A stretch of DNA of 64,000 nt from an uncultured Luminiphilus sp. (GTDB lineage Bacteria; Pseudomonadota; Gammaproteobacteria; Pseudomonadales; Halieaceae). The translations under genes were made by a program, and so were the position numbers. Numbering within the stretch: position 1 is the first letter of the stretch; each line of letters begins with the position of its first letter. The notes below the pieces were generated by a model. The model did no database searches. It was not told where the DNA came from and saw nothing but the letters and a program-made list of their open reading frames with translations. Location: the NCBI GenBank assembly GCA_943840615.1, contig CALSVI010000009.1, forward strand, positions 62,001 to 126,000, read 5' to 3'. Below, piece by piece: positions 50,601 through 60,660 of this stretch.

Positions 50601-51657
50601 AAAGCAGCGGCCGCCACCACGCCTCGTTATTGAGATACCAATCGACGGTTTTGCCGAGCCCGGTTTCAAAGGTTTCATCGGGAACGAAACCCAGCTCACG
50701 CTCGATCTTTGAGGCATCAATAGCGTAGCGCCAGTCGTGCCCTGCTCGGTCCGTGACGAACTCAATCAACGCGTCACTGTTCGCACCGCGACTCTGCGGC
50801 GCATTGGGAAAGCGCATCGCCAGCGCCTCATCAGCAGCAAAGCGCTCATCCATCACCCGACATAGCAGTCTCACAATATCGAGATTAGCCCACTCATTAT
50901 GCCCACCGATGTTGTAGACCTCTCCCGCCTTGCCAGACTCTAAAATGTTGGCGATCCCCCGGGCATGGTCTGTCACATACAGCCAGTCGCGAATGTTACT
51001 GCCATCGCCATAGACCGGGATCTGGCCCCCGTCGAGAATGCGGGTCAGGCATAGCGGAATCAGCTTTTCGGGGAAGTGGTACGGGCCATAATTGTTGGAA
51101 CAATTGCTGGTCGTCACCTGTAGGCCAAAGGTGTGCTGATAGGCACGCACCAAATGATCGCTTCCCGCTTTGCTCGCCGAGTAGGGCGAGTTGGGTTCGT
51201 ATCGGGTGGTCTCGGTAAACGCAGGATCATCCGCGGACAGTGAGCCATAGACCTCGTCAGTGGAGACATGATGGAACCGGTGATCACACCCCGAGCCCGT
51301 GAGCCACGCGCCTCGCGCCGCCGCCAGCAAGGTATGGGTGCCCTCTAGATTGGTGCGGATAAAAGCATCGGGACCGGTAATTGAGCGATCGACGTGGCTT
51401 TCTGCCGCGAAGTGCACGATCGTATCCGTATTGTGCTCGCGCATCACACTCGCCACTAAATCGGCGTCGCAGATATCACCCTCGACAAAGTGAATGCGTC
51501 CGGCTCGCTCCAGCGGCTCAAGGCTGGCGCGATTGCCCGCATAGGTCAGCGCGTCCAGCACCACCAGCTGATCATTCGGATGGGCATCGGCCCAGTGGTA
51601 AACAAAGTTCACACCGATAAAACCCGCTCCACCGGTCACCATCAGCGACTGCGCCAT
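50596..51657 (-). CDS. rmlB: dTDP-glucose 4,6-dehydratase RmlB
   Basis: RmlB oxidises and dehydrates dTDP-glucose. The 353-residue SDR-type enzyme has the NAD motif VTGGAGFIGVNFV and the active-site YSASKAGSDHLVRAY with Tyr and Lys. HFAAESHVDRSI and SNNYGPYHFPEKLIP, in part, are family landmarks. The ATG overlaps the rmlD stop (TAATG). It is the last gene of the minus-strand lipase-rmlD-rmlB unit. Confidence 0.97.
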   Translation of the reverse strand: MAQSLMVTGGAGFIGVNFVYHWADAHPNDQLVVLDALTYAGNRASLEPLERAGRIHFVEGDICDADLVASVMREHNTDTIVHFAAESHVDRSITGPDAFIRTNLEGTHTLLAAARGAWLTGSGCDHRFHHVSTDEVYGSLSADDPAFTETTRYEPNSPYSASKAGSDHLVRAYQHTFGLQVTTSNCSNNYGPYHFPEKLIPLCLTRILDGGQIPVYGDGSNIRDWLYVTDHARGIANILESGKAGEVYNIGGHNEWANLDIVRLLCRVMDERFAADEALAMRFPNAPQSRGANSDALIEFVTDRAGHDWRYAIDASKIERELGFVPDETFETGLGKTVDWYLNNEAWWRPLLS

Positions 51658-52544
51658 TACCCCGTCTCCTCTTGCGTCCGGACCGACCGTAACATGTCGC
51701 CAAGCGCCTCACGCCAGGGCCGCTGGGCAATACCCAGCGTCGCGCAGGTGTGCGTCGCGTCGAGCACACTGTAAGCAGGTCGCTGGGCTTTGGTAGGAAA
51801 AGCGTCGGTCGCAATGGGCTCAACCGCCACCGGCGATGAAAGCAATCCAAGTGCCAGCGCCTCATCGCGGATGCCACAGGCAAAGTCATACCAGCTGATC
51901 GAACCCGCATCGGACCAATGGAAGAGCCCGCTCGCCTCATGGTCCATGGCCAACCGCCAACAGACCTCGGCAAGGCCCTGCGCCGACGTTGGCGAACCAA
52001 TTTGATCATTGACGACGCGCACCGCACCCTGCTCCCGCATCAGGCGCAGCATGGTCGTGACAAAATTACGGCCCCCTGGCGCATAAACCCAGCTGGTGCG
52101 CACGACGGCATGGCTGGCGCCGCTCTCCATTACTGCTTGTTCACCCCGCCATTTGCTAGCACCGTATACGCCGAGTGGCGCGGGAGCCGCCTCGGGGGAG
52201 TAAGGTTTGGGTGCCCTGCCATCAAACACGAAATCGGTGGATAAATGCACCAGTCGCGCGCCTCGCTGTGCACACAGTGCGCTTAACAGGGCCGGTGCGC
52301 TGGCATTGGCCGCCTCGGCGGCATCGGGATGTTCCTCGGCGGCATCCACAGCGGTATAAGCCGCTGCGTTAATAATCAGGCGAGGATTAACCTCGTCGAA
52401 ACAGCGTCTGAGCGCCCCGTCATCGGTAATATCGCAAGCCGCTCGGGTAAGGCCATGTGCGCGCACGCCCGATGGCGCACAGTCCATGCAGGCGCGGCCA
52501 AGCTGTCCACCCGCCCCCAGCACCAGCGCCTGCAGCACACTCAC
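51657..52544 (-). CDS. rmlD: dTDP-4-dehydrorhamnose reductase RmlD
   Basis: RmlD reduces the keto sugar to dTDP-L-rhamnose. The 295-residue SDR protein has LVLGAGGQLGRA, NAAAYTAVDAAEEHPD, STDFVFDG and the catalytic YGASKWRGEQ. Its start overlaps the lipase stop codon (ATGA). rmlB follows. Confidence 0.95.
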   Translation of the reverse strand: MSVLQALVLGAGGQLGRACMDCAPSGVRAHGLTRAACDITDDGALRRCFDEVNPRLIINAAAYTAVDAAEEHPDAAEAANASAPALLSALCAQRGARLVHLSTDFVFDGRAPKPYSPEAAPAPLGVYGASKWRGEQAVMESGASHAVVRTSWVYAPGGRNFVTTMLRLMREQGAVRVVNDQIGSPTSAQGLAEVCWRLAMDHEASGLFHWSDAGSISWYDFACGIRDEALALGLLSSPVAVEPIATDAFPTKAQRPAYSVLDATHTCATLGIAQRPWREALGDMLRSVRTQEETG

Positions 52545-53347
52545 AAACGCGCCTGCAGCCAGCTCACGTAGCGGGTCATCACCTCCTCTGACTCAGGCTC
52601 ATTAAAAATCTCATGATAAAGCCCTGGCCAGAAATCGAGGGTTTTGTCCTTCGAACCTAGCGCATCAAAAAACGCCTGTGATCCCTCGGGCGCGGCCATC
52701 ACATCCGCATCACCGTGGGCGATATACACGGGCAGGGTGATTTCACCGGCACGGGCAATCGCGACCTCCATGGCGTCCAGCAACGCCATGCCCAACCCCG
52801 TCGTGATCTTGCCGTTATAAACCAGCGGATCAGCCATATAGTCAGCGACCACCGCAGGGTCGCGGCTCACGCCATTAGCATCGAGTCCGAGCATGCCGAG
52901 CTTCGGCAGTAAATGGCGAAGCACCCTGCCAATCCAGATCATGGGCGCCGGCGCCGGATCTACCGCATGGAAGGCCGGGCCGGACAACATCACACCCCGA
53001 AACGCAGCCTGCGATTCAAGCAGCAAGTGCGCACTGATGAGCCCCCCCATGCTGTGCCCAAGGAGGAAGACGGGTTTACCGGCGTACCAATTACCGACGT
53101 GGCTTCGCAGAGTCTGAAGGGGCGCAAGATAATCGTCGAACTGCTTCAGGTAGACCCTGACGCCGGGAGACGCGCCGTGACCCATATGGTCGGGGCCCAC
53201 CACGGCCACACCGCCCGCGTTGAAACGCGCTGCGAGCCGTTCATAGCGTCCAGTATGCTCAGCCAGACCATGGGCGAGCAGCACACAGGCTTTGGCGTCT
53301 TCAACGGGCCAGTGTCGATACTGGATACCGCTGGGGAGGCTTTCCAT
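52541..53347 (-). CDS. Alpha/beta hydrolase, monoacylglycerol lipase-like
   Basis: A 268-residue serine hydrolase of the Hydrolase_4 family. The oxyanion region is LLAHGLAEHTGRY, the nucleophile elbow is LLGHSMGGL (Ser at about residue 104). The Asp is in AHGDADVMA and the His in LYHEIFNEPE. It fits a monoacylglycerol or lysophospholipid lipase; the substrate is not shown. ATG 53347 has AGAGGAG nine bases upstream. It precedes rmlD with a four-base overlap and lies after ilvE by 40 bases. Confidence 0.85.
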   Translation of the reverse strand: MESLPSGIQYRHWPVEDAKACVLLAHGLAEHTGRYERLAARFNAGGVAVVGPDHMGHGASPGVRVYLKQFDDYLAPLQTLRSHVGNWYAGKPVFLLGHSMGGLISAHLLLESQAAFRGVMLSGPAFHAVDPAPAPMIWIGRVLRHLLPKLGMLGLDANGVSRDPAVVADYMADPLVYNGKITTGLGMALLDAMEVAIARAGEITLPVYIAHGDADVMAAPEGSQAFFDALGSKDKTLDFWPGLYHEIFNEPESEEVMTRYVSWLQARL

Positions 53348-53387
53348 TGCGTAATGCTCCTCTACCGATAGTCCGGCTGCACGCTGA

Positions 53388-54314
53388 TCAGTCAGCGACC
53401 GGCGCCAGCCACTCCGCGTAGTCCGGTTGCGCGCCGCGGACCGCCTCAAAGTAAATGGCCTGAAGTTTTTCCGTGATCGGCCCACGCGTACCGCTGCCGA
53501 TCATTCGGTTATCCAGTTCGCGAATGGGCACGACCTCTGCCGCGGTGCCGGTAAAGAAGGCTTCATCTGCCACATAGACTTCATCGCGAGTAATGCGCTT
53601 TTCTTTCACGGTCAGCCCTTGATCTGCGGCAATGCGCAAGATGCTGTCGCGAGTGATCCCTTCCAGACAGGACGTCAGTTCCGGCGTGTACAGCACACCA
53701 TCGCGCACGAAAAAAAAGTTTTCCCCGCTGCCCTCAGCGACATAGCCTTCGTTATCGAGCAATAGCGCCTCTTCGAATCCAGCGTCCATCGCCTCTCTGA
53801 GTGCGAGGATGGAATTGATGTAGTTCCCATTGGCCTTGGCCTTGCACATGGTGATATTGACGTGGTGTCGCGTGTAGCTCGACGTTGCAATGCGAATGCC
53901 GCGGTCTCTCGCTTCCGGGTCCATATAAGAAGGCCAGGCCCAGGATGCCACCATCACATGGGTCTTGAGATTATCGGCGCGCAACCCCATTCCCTCCGAG
54001 CCCAGAAAGCACATGGGGCGGATGTAAGCCTCTTCCAGCCCATTTTCCCTGACTACGGCGCGCTGGGCGGCGTTCAGCGTCTCTTTGTCAAAGGGCATAT
54101 CCATCCGCAGAATATGCGCTGACCGAAACAAACGATCGGTATGTTCCTTGAGCCGGAAAATCGATGTGCCGTCGGAGGTTTTGTACGCACGCACCCCCTC
54201 GAATACGCCGAGCCCATAATGGAACGTGTGGGTCAGCACGTGAACCCGCGCCTCCTGCCAGGGCACCATTTCGCCATCGAGCCAGATGTGGCCGGTGAGT
54301 TGTGAGAGGTCCAT
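53388..54314 (-). CDS. ilvE: Branched-chain amino acid aminotransferase IlvE
   Basis: IlvE catalyses the last transamination to valine, isoleucine and leucine with PLP. The 308-residue class IV enzyme has HTFHYGLGVFEGVRAY, the PLP-lysine region MCKAKANGNYINS and EGSGENFFFVRDG, then SCLEGITRDSI. It lies 64 bases after glnE, an order also known from pseudomonads. Co-transcription with glnE is likely. Confidence 0.95.
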   Translation of the reverse strand: MDLSQLTGHIWLDGEMVPWQEARVHVLTHTFHYGLGVFEGVRAYKTSDGTSIFRLKEHTDRLFRSAHILRMDMPFDKETLNAAQRAVVRENGLEEAYIRPMCFLGSEGMGLRADNLKTHVMVASWAWPSYMDPEARDRGIRIATSSYTRHHVNITMCKAKANGNYINSILALREAMDAGFEEALLLDNEGYVAEGSGENFFFVRDGVLYTPELTSCLEGITRDSILRIAADQGLTVKEKRITRDEVYVADEAFFTGTAAEVVPIRELDNRMIGSGTRGPITEKLQAIYFEAVRGAQPDYAEWLAPVAD

Positions 54315-54378
54315 GTTGTTTCCCTTCTGTTTCAGCTTTCTGAGGCAGCGCTGCCTGCCGTCTTGTCGGTAGCGGATT

Positions 54379-57261
54379 CTACCCTGACTGCAGCCCGGGT
54401 AATAATGTGTCGGTAATGCCCTTCACTTGCTCGCGCAGCGCTCCATAGCCTTCTGCACTGATTTCAGCAGCGTGGCCCTGCAACGCGAGCGAGTGGATCG
54501 CGCCACGATAAGACAAATAGGCCTGCGACAGTACAGAGGCGTCCTCGGTCGCGACCAGTCCGGCGTCTTCAAGCCCTTCGAGCAGCCGAATGACATCAGA
54601 CCAACGCGTCAGCTCAGCGTGCTCAGCGGCGTGCTTGAGCACAAGGTATTGCACCACAAATTCGATATCCACAATACCACCCGGATCGCGCTTGAGATCA
54701 AAGTGTGCGCGATCGCGCACCTTGGTGTTGTGCTCTGCGCGCATTTTCTGCCGCATCCCGCAGACCGCTGAGGCAAGGTCTTTCTGCGCCCTAGGCAAAG
54801 CCAATACCTCACAGCGCATCCTCTCCAGCGAGGCCTTCAGCGTCGCATCACCCGCCACCACGCGTGTTCGCACCAATGCCTGGTGCTCCCAGACCCAGGC
54901 GGATTCAAGTTGATACCGCCGAAGTGCGGGGAGGGACGTTGCCACCAGGCCCGAATCACCGTCTGGTCGCAAGCGCAGATCGACTTCGTAAAGCCGTCCC
55001 GAGTAAGTCTGCGTGGATAACACGTGGACCACGCGCTGGGCCAGTCGCAGGTAGAACCGGGTGTTATCAATGACCTTGGGGCCGGCAGTATTGCCCTCTG
55101 CCCCATCAAACACGAAGACCAGATCGAGATCCGAACCGTAACTCAACTCAAGCCCCCCGAGCTTACCGTACGCGATCACCGCAAACCCGGCCTGTTCTGA
55201 CTGGGGTTCACCGTAGCGCTGCACAAGCTCTGCCCGGGCAAGGGCCACGGCCTGCTCGATCATGACCTCGGCAAGAAACGTAAGGTTGTCGCTCACCTTC
55301 ATGATCGGCAGCGTCCCGGTCAGCTCGCTAGCGGCCACCCGCAAAACGACCCCGTCTTTAATGCGGCTCAGCGCGCTCATTTGTGCCTCGAGATCTTCCT
55401 CGGGTATGCGGAGCAGTTGCTGCCTCACCAGCGCGTGCAGCTCGTCGCGGCTGGGTGCGCTATAGAGCGTCGTTTCATGGAGCAGCTCGTCGACCAGCTC
55501 TGGGCGTGCCGCGAGGCGTTCAGCGACCCAGACACTCGCAGCAACCAAAGAGACCAGATGTCCCAGCGCCCGCGGGTTTTCCTGTAACAAGACTAAATAG
55601 GCACTGCGGCGACAAACCGCCTGTACGAAAGGCAGACTGCTTGTCAGTGCACGATCTGGATCCGACTCGCCCGCCGCCGTTTTGCACAACAGGGGCAAAA
55701 AAGCCTCCAGCCGCCGGCGCCCCTCTGGCTGTAACGCCGCCACCCAAGCGCTACCAAGAAATTCCTCCAACGCAGACCAGCTTTGTTTGGCCTGCTGATA
55801 CCCCATCTCGACCAGCGCCTCTTCATTCAGCGCAGCAAACGACAGACCGAATGGCGCATCAGCCTCATCGGTCGTTGCTGCAACCGAGGGTTCAGCAATC
55901 AAATCGTTGAACAACGCGTCGACCTCACGGCGCGCTTCGGACAGATGGGCGTCGAGGGTCTGCCAGTCGGCGAACCCGGATAGCAGCGCCAGCTGCGCCC
56001 TTGGTAGAGAGACCTGCGGCAGGGATTGTGTCTGTTTATCCTGCATTGCCTGCAGCGCGTGCTCCACGCGTCGCTCGAGCCGATAGTGCGCTGTCAGGCG
56101 ATCTGACTCCTGGCTCGACAAGAGGTCCGCCTCGTTCAGCGCCCGCAGTGTCTCCAGCAGTGATCGACACCGAATCTCGGGGATCCGGCCACCGTGGATC
56201 AACTGCAGGCTCTGGGCAATAAACTCAATTTCACGGATGCCTCCGGCGCCACGCTTCAGGTCGTCGTCGATACCCAGCCGCGCCACCTCTGCGCGCATCA
56301 TGCGCTTCATATCCCGCAGCGCCGCGATCACCGAAAAATCGGTATAGCGGCGATAGACAAAAGAGCCCAGCATGGACATGAGGGATTCGCGAGCCTCCGG
56401 CGAACCCGTTATGGGTCGCGCTTTGATCATGGCGTAGCGCTCCCATTCCCTGCCCTGCTCCTGGTAATACACCTCCAGTGCGCTGTATGCCCCTACCAAC
56501 GCGCCGCTGTCACCGTATGGCCGTAGCCGCATATCCACTCTGAAGGCGAAGGCCTCTTCCGTCACCGCGTCCAACAAACGAATCGCCATCTGCCCCACGC
56601 GGGTGAAATAAGACTGGTTATCGAGCTGTTGCCGGCCCCCCCGCGTCGCGCCACTCTCCGGATAAGCAAAAATAAGATCCACATCCGAGGAAAAATTCAG
56701 CTCATTACCGCCCAGCTTGCCCATACCCAGCACCACCAATGACTGGGGCTGGTCACTTTCCTCGCCTACGGGAGTACCGTATTTGTCCTCAAGAGCGGCC
56801 TCAGCAATGCGCACCGCAGCGCGAATGCAGCAGTCCGCAAGCTGGCTGAGCTCGTCAAAGGCGTCCTCAACCGAAGCGAGCTGGGCGTGATCACGCCACA
56901 GAATTCGAATCATCTCGCGGTGTCGGAAAATACGCAGCGCGGCGAGACAATCTGCCTCCCCTTGGTCGGGCGGCAGCAGCGTGGCCAGCGCGCTGTCCCA
57001 GTCTTCAGGCTGTCGCAGCCTCGAGCCCAATAACTCACCGCTGGCGAGAGCGCTCCGCAGCCACGCATGCTGTCGAGCAGCCTGCTCGACAAAAAAGTCG
57101 CTACAAGCCAAGAGCGCTTGAAATGCTCGCCATTGGTCCGCCGTTTGCACCGCCTCGGTGAGAGCCGCAAAGTCGGCATCGCCGATCCGCGTGATTAAGC
57201 GTGCAGTGGCATGGCGAAGACTGTCCTCCAGCCACGGAGGCCGGTCCGGGTCCTGAAGCAT
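54379..57261 (-). CDS. glnE: Glutamine synthetase adenylyltransferase/deadenylase GlnE
   Basis: GlnE adds or removes AMP on GlnA Tyr397 in response to PII and glutamine. The 960-residue protein has two nucleotidyltransferase domains. The N-terminal deadenylylation domain has NFSSDVDLIFAYPESG, and the C-terminal adenylylation domain has SYGSDLDLVFVFDGAEG. Both carry the G-S-D-x-D metal motif. The GARELEFIxQ-type stretch appears as GAGGIREIEFIAQSLQL and GGIVDIEFVVQYLVLKH. The target glnA is 45 kb away in this window. The gene is divergent from argA and followed by ilvE. Confidence 0.97.
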   Translation of the reverse strand: MLQDPDRPPWLEDSLRHATARLITRIGDADFAALTEAVQTADQWRAFQALLACSDFFVEQAARQHAWLRSALASGELLGSRLRQPEDWDSALATLLPPDQGEADCLAALRIFRHREMIRILWRDHAQLASVEDAFDELSQLADCCIRAAVRIAEAALEDKYGTPVGEESDQPQSLVVLGMGKLGGNELNFSSDVDLIFAYPESGATRGGRQQLDNQSYFTRVGQMAIRLLDAVTEEAFAFRVDMRLRPYGDSGALVGAYSALEVYYQEQGREWERYAMIKARPITGSPEARESLMSMLGSFVYRRYTDFSVIAALRDMKRMMRAEVARLGIDDDLKRGAGGIREIEFIAQSLQLIHGGRIPEIRCRSLLETLRALNEADLLSSQESDRLTAHYRLERRVEHALQAMQDKQTQSLPQVSLPRAQLALLSGFADWQTLDAHLSEARREVDALFNDLIAEPSVAATTDEADAPFGLSFAALNEEALVEMGYQQAKQSWSALEEFLGSAWVAALQPEGRRRLEAFLPLLCKTAAGESDPDRALTSSLPFVQAVCRRSAYLVLLQENPRALGHLVSLVAASVWVAERLAARPELVDELLHETTLYSAPSRDELHALVRQQLLRIPEEDLEAQMSALSRIKDGVVLRVAASELTGTLPIMKVSDNLTFLAEVMIEQAVALARAELVQRYGEPQSEQAGFAVIAYGKLGGLELSYGSDLDLVFVFDGAEGNTAGPKVIDNTRFYLRLAQRVVHVLSTQTYSGRLYEVDLRLRPDGDSGLVATSLPALRRYQLESAWVWEHQALVRTRVVAGDATLKASLERMRCEVLALPRAQKDLASAVCGMRQKMRAEHNTKVRDRAHFDLKRDPGGIVDIEFVVQYLVLKHAAEHAELTRWSDVIRLLEGLEDAGLVATEDASVLSQAYLSYRGAIHSLALQGHAAEISAEGYGALREQVKGITDTLLPGLQSG

Positions 57262-57447
57262 TCGTCGGAGTGCTCTGTCAGGGAGAGCACCTAGCCTATC
57301 GGCAAGCCGCCCACCCTGCCACCGCTGTTATCCGATGCGCGGCACCGCGATTTTTACCCTTTCTCACACGACAAAGACTCGGGTAGGATTCGCCTCCCTG
57401 AAAAGCGATCAATATGACGCCTCCTCACACCGGCGCAAAATGACATC

Positions 57448-58746
57448 ATGACCACCACCGAGCATCACATCGCCTGGTTTCGCCATACGGGCCCTTACAT
57501 TAAGGCGCACCGCGGACGCACGTTCGTCGTCTATTTGGGTAATGGGGCACTTGAGTCAGCCGGTCTGGTCACACTGGTCCACGATCTGGCACTGCTTCAG
57601 TCGCTCGGAGTCAGGCTGGTACTCGTGCACGCGACCCGAACGGCGATTGACGCGGCACTCTGCGCCGATCAGTCCGCGCAGTTTCATGCGGGAATCCGGA
57701 TCACTGACGATGCGACTCTGGCCATTGCGACCGAGACGGCGGCGCGCAAACGAGTGCAGCTGGAGCAATTGCTGTCGATGGGGTTGCCAAATACGCCGTT
57801 GAAAGATGCGCGACTGAGAGTACTGGGCGGCAATGTGATAACAGCTCGCCCAATTGGAGTCCACGACGGTATTGACTATCAACACAGCGGCGCAGTACGG
57901 CGCATCGACGGTGACGGCGTGCGCGCGATGCTGGATCAGGACGCCATCGCACTGCTCTCCCCATTGGGCTACTCCCCAGCAGGCGAACTTTTTAGCGTCA
58001 GCGCCAGCGAGGTAGCCGAAGCTGTCGCAGTGGCCATCAACGCCGACAAACTAATTTTTCTTGATCGCCACCCGGGCCTTGAGGCCAGCGACGGCGAACT
58101 GATTCGCCAATGCACCGTCGCCTCGGCTCAGGCCCTGGAGATCGCCGATGACGAGCAACGTCGTTTGCGCGATACCGCCTGCCGCGCCTGCTCTAAGGGT
58201 GTGGCGCGAAGCCACTTGCTCAGCTACGAACGTGAGGGCGCGCTGCTTGAAGAGCTCTTTACCCACGACGGCTCCGGCACGCTCATCGCACAAAACCCTT
58301 ATGAGCAGGCCAGAGCAGCAGAAATAGAAGACATCGCGAGCATTTTTGAGCTCATCCGGCCGCTGGAAGAAGCGGGCGCACTGGTCAAACGCTCGCGGGA
58401 AAGGCTTGAAGAAGAAATCTCGCGTTTCTTGATCCTGGAGCGGGACCGGCGTGTAATCGCTTGCGCCGCGTTATACCCCTATAGCGAAGAAAAAGTCGGT
58501 GAGATTGCCTGCGTCGCCACACACCCCGACTATCGTGGCGCGGGACGGGCTGAACAGCTTCTGTCTGAGCTGCTTGATCAGGCGAACGCGCTGTCGTTGA
58601 CACATGTCTTTGCGCTGACCACTCAGAGCACCCATTGGTTTCTCGAGCAAGGGTTCGAACCCGCCACGCTAGAAGCGCTGCCGGTCGAAAAACAGCGACT
58701 GTTCAACTGGCAGCGCAATGCCACCGTATTGAGGCGGACAGTCTGA
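57448..58746 (+). CDS. argA: N-acetylglutamate synthase ArgA
   Basis: ArgA acetylates glutamate, the first step of arginine synthesis. The 432-residue protein has an amino acid kinase-like N-terminal domain (FVVYLGNGALES; feedback-arginine site) and a C-terminal GNAT domain with the acetyl-CoA loop THPDYRGAGRAEQLL. Length is close to E. coli ArgA (443). The start MTTTEHHIAWFRHTGPYI resembles the family. It lies 61 bases before ilvD. Confidence 0.93.
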   Translation: MTTTEHHIAWFRHTGPYIKAHRGRTFVVYLGNGALESAGLVTLVHDLALLQSLGVRLVLVHATRTAIDAALCADQSAQFHAGIRITDDATLAIATETAARKRVQLEQLLSMGLPNTPLKDARLRVLGGNVITARPIGVHDGIDYQHSGAVRRIDGDGVRAMLDQDAIALLSPLGYSPAGELFSVSASEVAEAVAVAINADKLIFLDRHPGLEASDGELIRQCTVASAQALEIADDEQRRLRDTACRACSKGVARSHLLSYEREGALLEELFTHDGSGTLIAQNPYEQARAAEIEDIASIFELIRPLEEAGALVKRSRERLEEEISRFLILERDRRVIACAALYPYSEEKVGEIACVATHPDYRGAGRAEQLLSELLDQANALSLTHVFALTTQSTHWFLEQGFEPATLEALPVEKQRLFNWQRNATVLRRTV

Positions 58747-58807
58747 CCCTCATCGCGCGCCAGTGTTAAGCTAGCGAGCCTTTTTCTAACCCCACTGGGA
58801 GAATTCG

Positions 58808-60652
58808 ATGCCGCAATATCGATCCCGCACTTCAACCGCCGGACGCAATATGGCGGGCGCACGGGCGCTTTGGCGCGCTACCGGCATGCAGGACGAGGAC
58901 TTCGAAAAGCCCATTATTGCCGTGGTGAATTCGTTTACGCAGTTCGTGCCCGGACATGTCCATCTAAAAGATCTGGGCCAGCTCGTTGCTCGCGAGATTG
59001 AAGCGGCGGGAGGGGTAGCCAAAGAGTTCAATACCATCGCGGTCGACGATGGCATCGCAATGGGCCATGACGGCATGCTGTACAGCCTGCCTTCACGAGA
59101 TCTGATTGCAGATTCTGTGGAGTACATGGTCAACGCCCACTGTGCAGATGCCATGGTATGCATCTCCAACTGCGACAAAATCACGCCCGGCATGCTCAAT
59201 GCCGCCATGCGGCTCAATATCCCGGTGGTTTTCGTCTCTGGCGGGCCCATGGAGGCTGGCAAAACGGCGCTATCCGAGCACAAGCTGGATCTTGTCGATG
59301 CCATGGTGATTGCGGCAGATTCCAGTGCCGATGACGCGACGGTCGACGCGTACGAACGCTCCGCCTGTCCTACCTGCGGTTCCTGCTCCGGTATGTTTAC
59401 GGCGAATTCGATGAATTGCCTGACCGAAGCGCTGGGTCTCAGCCTGCCCGGCAATGGGTCGTTGCTGGCGACCCACGCCGATCGCGAGCAGCTCTTTTTA
59501 CGAGCCGGCAGGGTGATCGTCGATCTGGCCCGCCGGTGGTATGAGCACGACGACGCCACCGCATTACCCAGGGAAATCGCCAGCCGTCGGGCTTTTGAAA
59601 ATGCGATGACCCTCGATATCGCCATGGGTGGTTCGACCAATACGATTTTGCACTTGCTAGCCGCAGCGCAAGAAGCGGGTGTGGACTTCGATATGGCCGC
59701 AATCGATACCCTGTCACGCAAAATTCCTCAATTGTGCAAAGTCGCACCGAGCACGCCGCTCTACCACATGGAAGACGTGCATCGTGCCGGCGGCGTGATG
59801 GCCATCTTGGGTGAGCTTGCGCGCGGTAACCTGCTGCACTTGGACTGCCCGACCGTCCACACGGCCAGTCTGGGTGAAGCACTGGCCCAGTGGGACATCG
59901 TACAAACGAATGATGAGGATGTTCGGACGCTCTACGCTGCGGGGCCCGCCGGCATTCCGACTCAGCAAGCGTTTAGTCAGGATCTCAGATGGCCCAGCCT
60001 TGATACCGACCGGCAGGGCGGCTGCATCCGGGAAATGGCTCACGCCTACTCACAGGAGGGTGGACTGGCGGTCCTGTTCGGCAACATTGCCGAGCTGGGA
60101 TGTGTGGTCAAAACCGCCGGGGTCGCTGATGAGTCGCTCCGCTTCGCGGGCCCCGCGCATATCTGTGAGAGTCAGGAAGGCGCTGTCGCTGATATTTTAG
60201 AAGACCGCGTGAAGCCCGGTGACGTGGTGATTATTCGCTACGAAGGACCCCGCGGCGGCCCGGGTATGCAGGAGATGCTCTACCCCACCAGCTACCTGAA
60301 ATCCAAAGGCCTGGGTAGCGCCTGCGCACTCATTACTGATGGCCGCTTTTCTGGCGGCACCTCGGGGTTATCGATTGGCCATGTTTCGCCCGAAGCGGCG
60401 GCAGGCGGGGCAATCGGGCTCATCGAACCCGGTGACCCGATTGAAATTGATATTCCCGCCAGAACCATCAACGTGTTGGTCGATGACGCCACGCTGGCAA
60501 GCCGACGGGATGCGATGAATCAGCGCCCCCGCGCCTGGGAACCCGAGGCAGATCGCCCTCGCCAGGTGTCAACAGCGCTCAAGGTCTACGCCAGCATGGT
60601 CACCAGTGCCGACAAAGGCGCTATCCGAGACCAGTCGCTGATAGAGGGCTAA
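58808..60652 (+). CDS. ilvD: Dihydroxy-acid dehydratase IlvD
   Basis: IlvD makes 2-keto acids for valine and isoleucine with an Fe-S cluster. The 614-residue enzyme has [11 protein letters not shown] with a cluster cysteine and [19 protein letters not shown], quoted in part, with the others. The substrate-site stretch [20 protein letters not shown], in part, lies near residue 515. It matches the E. coli length (616). It is downstream of argA and convergent with a lipoprotein gene. Confidence 0.97.
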   Translation: MPQYRSRTSTAGRNMAGARALWRATGMQDEDFEKPIIAVVNSFTQFVPGHVHLKDLGQLVAREIEAAGGVAKEFNTIAVDDGIAMGHDGMLYSLPSRDLIADSVEYMVNAHCADAMVCISNCDKITPGMLNAAMRLNIPVVFVSGGPMEAGKTALSEHKLDLVDAMVIAADSSADDATVDAYERSACPTCGSCSGMFTANSMNCLTEALGLSLPGNGSLLATHADREQLFLRAGRVIVDLARRWYEHDDATALPREIASRRAFENAMTLDIAMGGSTNTILHLLAAAQEAGVDFDMAAIDTLSRKIPQLCKVAPSTPLYHMEDVHRAGGVMAILGELARGNLLHLDCPTVHTASLGEALAQWDIVQTNDEDVRTLYAAGPAGIPTQQAFSQDLRWPSLDTDRQGGCIREMAHAYSQEGGLAVLFGNIAELGCVVKTAGVADESLRFAGPAHICESQEGAVADILEDRVKPGDVVIIRYEGPRGGPGMQEMLYPTSYLKSKGLGSACALITDGRFSGGTSGLSIGHVSPEAAAGGAIGLIEPGDPIEIDIPARTINVLVDDATLASRRDAMNQRPRAWEPEADRPRQVSTALKVYASMVTSADKGAIRDQSLIEG

Positions 60653-60660
60653 CCGGGGCG

